A stretch of DNA of 64,000 bases, from positions 310,001 to 374,000 of the forward strand of contig NZ_WHUF01000006.1 in NCBI RefSeq assembly GCF_009380165.1. Direction: 5' to 3'. Both the position numbers and the translations under genes were made by a program. Numbering within the stretch: position 1 is the first letter of the stretch; each line of letters opens with the position of its first letter. Below the pieces are notes generated by a model that saw only the letters and a program-made list of their open reading frames with translations, was not told where the DNA came from and ran no database searches. Origin of the DNA: Rugamonas rivuli (lineage in GTDB: Bacteria; Pseudomonadota; Gammaproteobacteria; Burkholderiales; Burkholderiaceae_D). Shown here piece by piece: positions 38,508-46,700 of this stretch.

Positions 38508-40553
38508 ATGACGACCGAAATCTACCTCGATGGCAACGCCACGACCGCCGTACTGCCGGCCGCCATCGCCGCCGCAGCCGACGCCATGGGCCAGCGCTAC
38601 GGCAATCCCAGCAGCAGCCACGGCACCGGCCTCAAGGCCAAAGCTGTGCTCGACCAGGCCCGCGCCTGCGCGCTGCGTCTGCTGGGCGTCGGCGACGGCC
38701 GCCTGATGTTCAACAGCGGCGCCACCGAAGGCATCCAGACCGCTGTGCTGTCGGCGCTGGTCGCGCTGCGCGAACGCCGCGAACGTGGCGAAGCCATCGG
38801 CAGCCTGCTGGTCTACGGCGCGACCGAGCACAAGGCCGTGCCGGAAAGCCTGGCGCACTGGAACCGCCTGCTGGGCCTGAACCTGACGCTGCACAAGCTG
38901 CCGGTCGACCACGACGGCGCGCACGACCTGGCGCAGCTGCGCGCGCTGGCGCCGCAGGCGGCGCTGGTGTGCACCATGGCCGCCAACAATGAAACCGGCA
39001 TCATCACCGATCTGGCGGCGATCTCCGCGCTGCTGGCCGAAACCGGCAGCCAGGCCTACTGGCTGGTCGATTGCGTGCAGGCGCTGGGCAAGCTGGACCT
39101 GAACCTGGCCGCCACCCGCATCGACTACGCGCCGTTCTCCGGCCACAAGCTGTATGCGCCCAAGGGCGTGGGCATGTTGTACGTGCGCGCCGGCGCGCCG
39201 TTCACGCCGCTGATCATGGGTGGCGGCCAGGAGGGCGGCCAACGCTCCGGCACCGAGAACATGGCCGGCATCGCCGCGCTGGGCGCCGTGCTGGCCGCGC
39301 TGGAGCAGGGCGACACCTTCCGCAGCCACCACCAGCTGGCCAGCTTCCGCGCCCGCCTGGCCGACAGCCTGCGCGCGGCCCTGCCCGGCGTGGTGTTCAA
39401 CCACCCCTTCGACAAATCGCTGCCGACCACGCTGAACTTTTCCGTGCCCGGCCTGACCAGCCGCGAACTGATGGATGTGTTCGACGCCGCCCACGTGCGC
39501 GTCAGCTCCGGCAGCGCCTGCTCCGCCGCCAAGGCCGCGCCCAGCTACGTGCTGGACGCCATGCAGGCGCCGCTGTGGCGCAGCGCCGGCGCGATCCGCA
39601 TGTCCTTCGGCCCGCTGGCCGACGAAGCCACCATCGCCGACGCCTGTCGCCGCATCGAACGCTGCGGCGCCGCGCTGCGCGCCAGCTGCCTGATCCCGTC
39701 CGAGCGCACCGCCGTGCCGCACGACGGCCTGCTGCAACTGGGCGTGGAAGGCGCGTGCAGCTGGCTGGTGCTGGACGCCGCCAGCCGCAGCTGCATCGTC
39801 ATCGACCCCTTGCCGGACATGATAGGCCGCATCGAATCCTATGTACGCTGCCAGAACTACCAGGTGCAGGCCATCGTCACCACCTTGCCTGACGCCGACC
39901 GCGCGCAACTGGCCGGGGCGCTGGGCCGCCACTTCGACGTCCACGCCGCCACCGACGCCTACGGCTGGCCTGCAAGCGCCGCCGGCGCGATCCAGATTGG
40001 CGCGCACGCGCTGGCCAGCGTGGCCGACGGTGCATCGCGCCACTATCTGCTGGGCGCCATTGGGCTGGCGCCGCAGTCGGTGCGCTTCGCCTTCTGCGCG
40101 CAGCCAGCGCTGGACGTGCTGCGTCCGCTGACCTGTGCGCAGACGCTGTTGTGCCCGACTCGCGACGAGCACAACCAGTTCTGCCTCGGCATGGCCGAGC
40201 CGGCCACCGCCACCGCGCAAGCCGAGCCGCCACTGCAGCTCGACAGCGCCGCGCTGGACGCCTTCCTGCAAGCCCATCCCGATGCCCAACTGATCGACGT
40301 GCGCGAACCCTACGAATTCGCGGCCACCATCGCGCCCGGCCCCGCCGGCCGCAGCGCCCGCAGCGTGCCCCTGAGCCGCCTAGCCGAGCACGCCAGCAGC
40401 TGGCTGCAGGATGCGTCCGTGCCGCTGGTGTTCTTCTGCCGCAGCGGCAACCGTAGCCTGAAGGCCGCGCAATGCCTGCGCCGCCTGGGCCACCGCCAGG
40501 CATACAGCCTCGGCGGCGGACTCGCGCTGGCGCCGATGGCGCTGGCCGCATAG
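38508..40553 (+). CDS. Cysteine desulfurase - degenerate MBL - rhodanese fusion protein
   Basis: This is a 681-residue three-domain protein. Residues 1-~385 form a NifS/IscS-like PLP enzyme: start IYLDGNATTAVLP, PLP Lys in FSGHKLYAPKGVG (near 212), and catalytic Cys in SSGSACSAAK (near 338). Residues ~405-570 resemble the metallo-beta-lactamase fold of ETHE1 persulfide dioxygenases (ACSWLVLDAASRSCIVIDP), but the metal motif THxHxDH reads TLPDADR, so metal binding is lost. Residues ~585-681 are a rhodanese with active-site Cys644 in CRSGNRS. Sulfur could pass from the desulfurase Cys to the rhodanese Cys. No isc or suf genes are nearby. A terminator follows. Confidence 0.85.
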   Translation: MTTEIYLDGNATTAVLPAAIAAAADAMGQRYGNPSSSHGTGLKAKAVLDQARACALRLLGVGDGRLMFNSGATEGIQTAVLSALVALRERRERGEAIGSLLVYGATEHKAVPESLAHWNRLLGLNLTLHKLPVDHDGAHDLAQLRALAPQAALVCTMAANNETGIITDLAAISALLAETGSQAYWLVDCVQALGKLDLNLAATRIDYAPFSGHKLYAPKGVGMLYVRAGAPFTPLIMGGGQEGGQRSGTENMAGIAALGAVLAALEQGDTFRSHHQLASFRARLADSLRAALPGVVFNHPFDKSLPTTLNFSVPGLTSRELMDVFDAAHVRVSSGSACSAAKAAPSYVLDAMQAPLWRSAGAIRMSFGPLADEATIADACRRIERCGAALRASCLIPSERTAVPHDGLLQLGVEGACSWLVLDAASRSCIVIDPLPDMIGRIESYVRCQNYQVQAIVTTLPDADRAQLAGALGRHFDVHAATDAYGWPASAAGAIQIGAHALASVADGASRHYLLGAIGLAPQSVRFAFCAQPALDVLRPLTCAQTLLCPTRDEHNQFCLGMAEPATATAQAEPPLQLDSAALDAFLQAHPDAQLIDVREPYEFAATIAPGPAGRSARSVPLSRLAEHASSWLQDASVPLVFFCRSGNRSLKAAQCLRRLGHRQAYSLGGGLALAPMALAA

Positions 40554-40586
40554 GCCGTCAACAGTTTCAACTCTTTCTTCCTTTAT

Positions 40587-40612
40587 AAGGCCGCGCAAGC
40601 GGCCTTTTTTTT
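40587..40612 (+). terminator. Intrinsic terminator after the sulfur fusion gene
   Basis: AAGGCCGC (40587-40594) and GCGGCCTT (40599-40606) form a stem with a GCAA loop, running into eight T residues. It lies 34 bases after the stop codon and separates the fusion gene from the glucan synthase gene. Confidence 0.93.
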
Positions 40613-40717
40613 CGTGGAAATTCTGTATGTACGTCACCGCACAGTCGCGAGGCGTGCGCCCCCGTAGGATGCCTTGGCACATAATTTCCTATTCGCAGAA
40701 TCAAAGCGAGGTATCAG

Positions 40718-43700
40718 TTGAAACAGTCCGCCCCCCTCATGCCCGCGATTACGCTGGGCTTCCGCGAAGCACCCGTCGGCTCCCTGCTGTCCGCCGAGGA
40801 CGACGAAGACCTGCCCTTGCGCGCCGAACTGTTCAGCGCCGCCCAGATGGCGGCGCACGGCAAGACGCTGGCCACGCACCACGAGCTCAGCAAGCGCAGC
40901 GGCCGCGACCGTCTGTTGTCGCGGCTGGCGGAAAACGCCGCCGTCATCGACTCCACCTGCGACGCGCTGGCCGCTGCCGCCAAGGTTGGCCGCCAGATCA
41001 CGCCCGCTTCCGAATGGCTGCTGGACAACTTCTACCTGATCGAAGAACAGATACGCATCGCCCGCCGCCACCTGCCCAAGAACTACAGCCGGCAATTGCC
41101 GCGCCTGGGCAAGGGCGCACCGGACGGCACGCCGCGCGTCTACAAGATCGCGCTGGAAATCATTTCGCACGGCGACGGCCGCGTCGATCCCGAATCGCTG
41201 TGCCGCTTCGTCGACGCCTACCAGGAAGTGGCCAGCCTCACGCTGGGCGAGCTGTGGGCCATCCCCATCATGCTGCGCCTGGCGCTGATCGAAAACCTGC
41301 GCCGCGTGGCCGCCCGCGTGGCCGACAACCGCATCCACCGCGACCTGGCCAACACCTGGGCCGACCAGATGACCGAGGTCGCCGACAAGAATCCCAGCGG
41401 CCTGATACTGCTGGTGGCCGACATGGCCCGTTCCAATCCGCCCATCACCAGCGCCTTCGTGGCCGAACTGGCGCGGCGCCTGCAGGGACAAAGCCCGGCG
41501 CTGACGCTGGCGCTGTCGTGGATCACGCACCGCCTGGCCGAATCGGGGCAGACCATCGAACAGCAGATCCAGGCCGAGATCCAGCAGCAGGCGGCGGAGC
41601 AGGTCTCCATCGCCAACAGCATCGGCAGCCTGCGCTTCCTCGGCACCATGGACTGGCAGGAGTTCGTCGAGACCATGAGCGTGGTCGAGCAGACCTTGCG
41701 CCAGGATCCCGCCGCCATCTACGGCCGCATGGAGTTCGCCACGCGCGACCAGTACCGCCACGCGATCGAGAAGATCGCCAAGCGTTCGCGCTACTCCGAA
41801 ATCGAAGTGGCGCAGCAAGCCTTGCAGCTGGCGCAGGCGCACTACGAGGGCGGCGACGCCCGCCATGGCCACGTCGGCTTCTACCTGATCGGCGGTGGCC
41901 TGGCCGCGCTGGAAAAACAGACCGGCATGCGCCGGCCGTGGCTGGAGGCCTTGCAGCAGACGTCGCGCGCCTCGCCGCTGACTTCCTACCTGGGCGCCAT
42001 CGCCGCCATCGCGCTGGTGTCGACCGCGCTGCTGCTGGAGCGCGCCGCGCACAACGGCGTGAGCGGCCCCGTGATCGTCATGCTCGGCGTGCTGGCGCTG
42101 CTGGGCAGCAGCCAGCTGGCACTGAGCCTGGTGAACTGGGTCGCCACGCTGGTCACGCGTCCGAACCCGCTGCCGCGCATGGACTTCAAGGACGGCGTGC
42201 CGGCCAACGCCCGCGCCATCGTGGTGGTGCCGACGCTGGTCTACAGCAAGGAGAACATCGCGGATCTGTGTGAGCAGCTGGAAGTGCGCTTCCTCGCCAA
42301 CCGCGATCCCAACCTGATGTTCTGCCTGTTGACGGACTTCGCCGACGCCGCCTCGGAAACCCTGCCGGCCGACGCCGCGCTGGTCGAGCAGATGCAGCGC
42401 TGCGTCGGTCATTTGAACCGCAAGTACGCCACCCATCCGAACGGCGAACCGGCTTCGCCCTTCCTGCTGCTGCACCGCCCGCGCCTGTGGAATCCGCACG
42501 AAGGCGTGTGGATGGGCTATGAGCGCAAGCGCGGCAAGCTGCAGGCGCTGAACCGCTTCCTGCGCGGCGGCGCGCGCGAGCAATTCAGCCTGGTGGTGGG
42601 CGAAACGCACGAACTGGAAAGCATCAAGTACGTCATCACGCTGGACACCGACACCCAGCTGCCGCGCGACGCCGCGGCGCAGTTCATCGCCACCATGCAG
42701 CATCCGCTGAACCAGCCGCGCATCGACACCGCGCGCGGCCGCGTGGTCGAAGGCTACGGCATCCTGCAACCGCGCGTGACGGTCAGCCTGCCGAGCGAGA
42801 ACGCTTCGCGCTACGAAAAACTGTGCGGCGGCGAACCGGGCATCGACCCCTATACCCGCACCGTGTCCGACGTCTACCAGGACGTGTTCTTCGAAGGCTC
42901 CTTCATCGGCAAGGGTATCTACGACGTCGACGTGTTCGAGCAGGTGCTGGGACAGCGGCTGCCGGAAAACCGCATCCTCAGCCACGACCTGCTGGAAGGC
43001 TGCTACCTGCGCGCCGGCCTGCTGAGCGACGCCCAATTATACGAAGCCTATCCGGCCCGCTACGGCGACGACGTCAGCCGCCGCCAGCGCTGGATACGCG
43101 GCGACTGGCAGCTGGCCTCGTGGCTGCTGGGCCGCGTGCCGGGCCCCAACCGCAAGCGTGAGCGCAATCCGCTGTCGCTGCTGTCGCGCTGGAAGCTGTT
43201 CGACAACCTGCGCCGCAGCCTGACCGCGCCGGCGCTGGTGCTGTCGCTGATCACCGCCTGGCGCTGGTTGCCCGAGCCGTGGCTGTGGACCGGCGCCGTG
43301 CTGGCCGTGATCTTCGTCGCGCCGCTGGTGAGCACCCTGCACGACCTGCTGCGCCGGCCCGAGGATACGCTGTGGAGCCAGCATCTGCGGGCCGCGTTGC
43401 GGCGCGGCGGCTTGCAGTTCTCGCACGCGATCCTGATGCTGGTGTTCCTGCCATACGAAGCCTGGTTCAGCCTCGACGCGATCCTGCGCAGCGCCTGGCG
43501 CATGCTGGTTTCGCACAAGCACCTGCTGGAGTGGCAAGCCTCGGCGCTGTCGCGCACGGCCGGCGTCTGGCGCACCATGTGGTGCTCGCCGGTGCTGGCG
43601 CTGTTCGTCGGCGGCGCGCTGCTGGGATGGCGTCCCGCCAGCCTGGCGCCGGCCGCGCTGTTCCTGCTGGCCTGGCTGGTGGCGCCCGCCGTGGCGCAGT

Positions 43701-46700
43701 GGATCAGCCGTCCGATCGAGCGCCGGCAGGCCAGGCTCACGCCGGACCAGCAGCAGTTCCTGCACCAGCTGGCCCGCCGCACCTGGGCCTATTTCGACCG
43801 CTACGTCGGCCCGGAGGACAATTGGCTGCCGCCCGATAACATGCAGGAGCATCCGGCCCACGTGGTGGCGCACCGCACCTCGCCGACCAATATCGGCATG
43901 GCGCTGCTGGCCAACCTGAGCGCCAGCGATTTCGGCTACCTCTGCATCGGCCAGATGATGCAGCGCACCGCCGCCACGCTGGCCACGATGGACCAGCTGG
44001 AACGCCATCAGGGCCACTTCTACAACTGGTACGACACGCAGACGCTCAAGCCGCTGCACCCGATCTACATCTCGACCGTCGACAGCGGCAACCTGGCCGG
44101 CCACCTGCTCACGCTGCAGGCCGGCCTCACCGGCCTGTACGACCAGCCGGTGCTGGGGCCGCATACGGTGGACGGCATCGTCGCCACCTGCCGCGTGCTG
44201 CAGGAATCGCTGGGCGGCGCGGCAACGGCGTCCGCGCCGGATGCGCCGGACGCCGCCGGCCTGCCCGAACTGAACGCCCTGCTGGCAGCGCTGGCGCCCG
44301 CGCCGGACGGCGGCAACCTGCAGCAACTGCACGCCTGGCTGGCGCGCGTCGCCGCAGCCGTCGCCGGCCTGCCGCCGACCGATACGCACGGCGAAACGGC
44401 CATGTGGTCCGCGTCGCTGGTGCAGCAATGCCAGGCCGCGCTGGACGAACTGTCCCTGCTGACGCCGTGGGTCAACCTGCCGGCGGACGCCGTGTTCGAC
44501 ACCAGCCTGACCCGCGTGCCGACGCTGCGCGAACTGGCCGCCATGATCGACAGCACCGCCGCCGTCCTGGCCAACGACCTCGCCCCGGCCGAACGCGATC
44601 GCCAGCTGCTGCTGGCCGGCCTGTGCGCGCAGGGCGCCGCCGCTGCGCACGAACGCATGCGCGAGTTGTCCGAACTGGCGCGGCGCTGCGGCGCCTACGC
44701 CCAGATGGAATACGGCTTCCTGTACAACACCACCACCAGCCTGCTGGCCATCGGCTACAACGTCACCGAACGCCGTTTGGACGCCAGCTACTACGACCTG
44801 CTGGCGTCGGAAGTGCGGCTGGCCAGTTTCGTCGCCATCGCCCAGGGCCAGCTGCCGCAGGAGCACTGGTTCGCGCTGGGCCGCCAATTGTGCATCGTCG
44901 CCGGCAAGCCGGTGCTGCTGTCCTGGAGCGGTTCGATGTTCGAGTACCTGATGCCGCTGCTGGTGATGCCCAACTATCCGAGCACGCTGCTCGACCAGAC
45001 CTACAGCGCGGTGATCGACGCCCAGATCGACTACGGCAAGCGCCGCAGCGTGCCGTGGGGGATATCCGAATCCGGCTACAACACCGTCGACGCCAGCCTC
45101 AATTACCAGTACCGAGCCTTCGGCGTGCCTGGCCTGGGCCTGAAGCGCGGCCTGGCCGACGACCTGGTGATCGCGCCCTACGCCACCATGCTGGGATTGA
45201 TGGTGCAGCCGGAAGCGGCCTGCCTCAACCTGCAGAAGATGGCGGGCATGGGCTATATGGGCCGCTACGGTTTCTTCGAAGCGATCGACTACACGGCCTC
45301 GCGCCTCCCGCGCGGCCAGAGCGCCGCCGTGATCCGCTCCTTCATGGTCCACCACCAGGGCATGGGCCTGCTGGCGCTGAGCTACCTGCTGCACGACCGC
45401 CCGATGCAGCGCCGTTTCGAATCCGATCCGCTGCTGCAATCGACGCTGCTGGTGCTGCAGGAACGCAGTCCGCAGGCGGGCGCCTTCTACTCCAACACCA
45501 CCGAGATGGCGGCCGTGCGCTCCACCGCGCCGGAGCAGGCCATGCCGATGCGCGTGCTGACCCAGCACAGCACACCGGTGCCGGAAACCCAGCTGCTGTC
45601 CAACGGCCGCTATCACGTCATGGTGACCAACGGTGGCGGCAGCTACAGCCGCTGGAAGGATCTCGCCGTCACCCGCTGGCGCGAAGACAGCACGCGCGAC
45701 AACTGGGGCAACTTCTGCTACGTGCGTGACATGGACGACGGCCAGTTCTGGTCGACGACCTACCAGCCGGCGCTGGTCGAACCGCGCAAGCACGAGGTGA
45801 TCTTCTCCGAAGGCCGCGCCGAGTTCCGCCGCTCCGACCGCAACATCGACCTGTACACGGAAATCGTGGTCTCGCCGGAAGACGACATCGAACTGCGCCG
45901 CACCCGCATCACCAACAAGTCCGACCGCGTGCGCACCATCGAAGTGACCAGCTTTGCCGAAGTGGTGATGGCGCCTGCCGCCGCCGATGCCTCGCACCCG
46001 GCCTTCAGCAAACTGTTCGTGCAGACCGAAATCCTGCGCGACGAAAACGCCATCCTGTGCACGCGCCGTCCGCGCGGGCAGGCCGATGCCATGCCGTGGC
46101 TGATGCACTCGATGATGGTGCACGACGCCGCCGTCGCCGGCGTCTCCTTCGAGACCGACCGTTCGCGCTTCATCGGCCGCGGCAACACCGCCGCCGCGCC
46201 GCAGGCCATGCTGAGCGACGACGCCCTGAGCGGCGCCGAAGGTTCGGTGCTCGATCCGGTGGTGGCGATCCGCTACACCATCACGCTCAAGCCGGACCAG
46301 ACGGCCATCGTCGACATCGTCACCGGCATGACCGAGCAGCGCGACGCCGCGCTGCACCTGATCGACAAATACCAGGACCGCCACCTGGCCGACCGTGTGT
46401 TCGAACTGGCGTGGACCCACAGCCAGGTGGTGCTGCGCCAGCTCAACGCCAGCGAGGCGGACGCCCAGCTGTACGGCCGCCTGGCCAACTCGGTCATCTA
46501 TCCGAACGCCGCGCTGCGCGCCGACGCCGCCACGCTGATCAAGAACCAGCGCGGCCAGTCCGGCCTTTGGGCGTATGCGATTTCCGGCGACCTGCCCATC
46601 GTGCTGCTGCAGATCAAAGACCCGGCCAACATCGAACTGGCACGCCAGATGGTGCAGGCGCACGCCTACTGGCGCCTGAAAGGCCTGGTGGTCGACCTGG

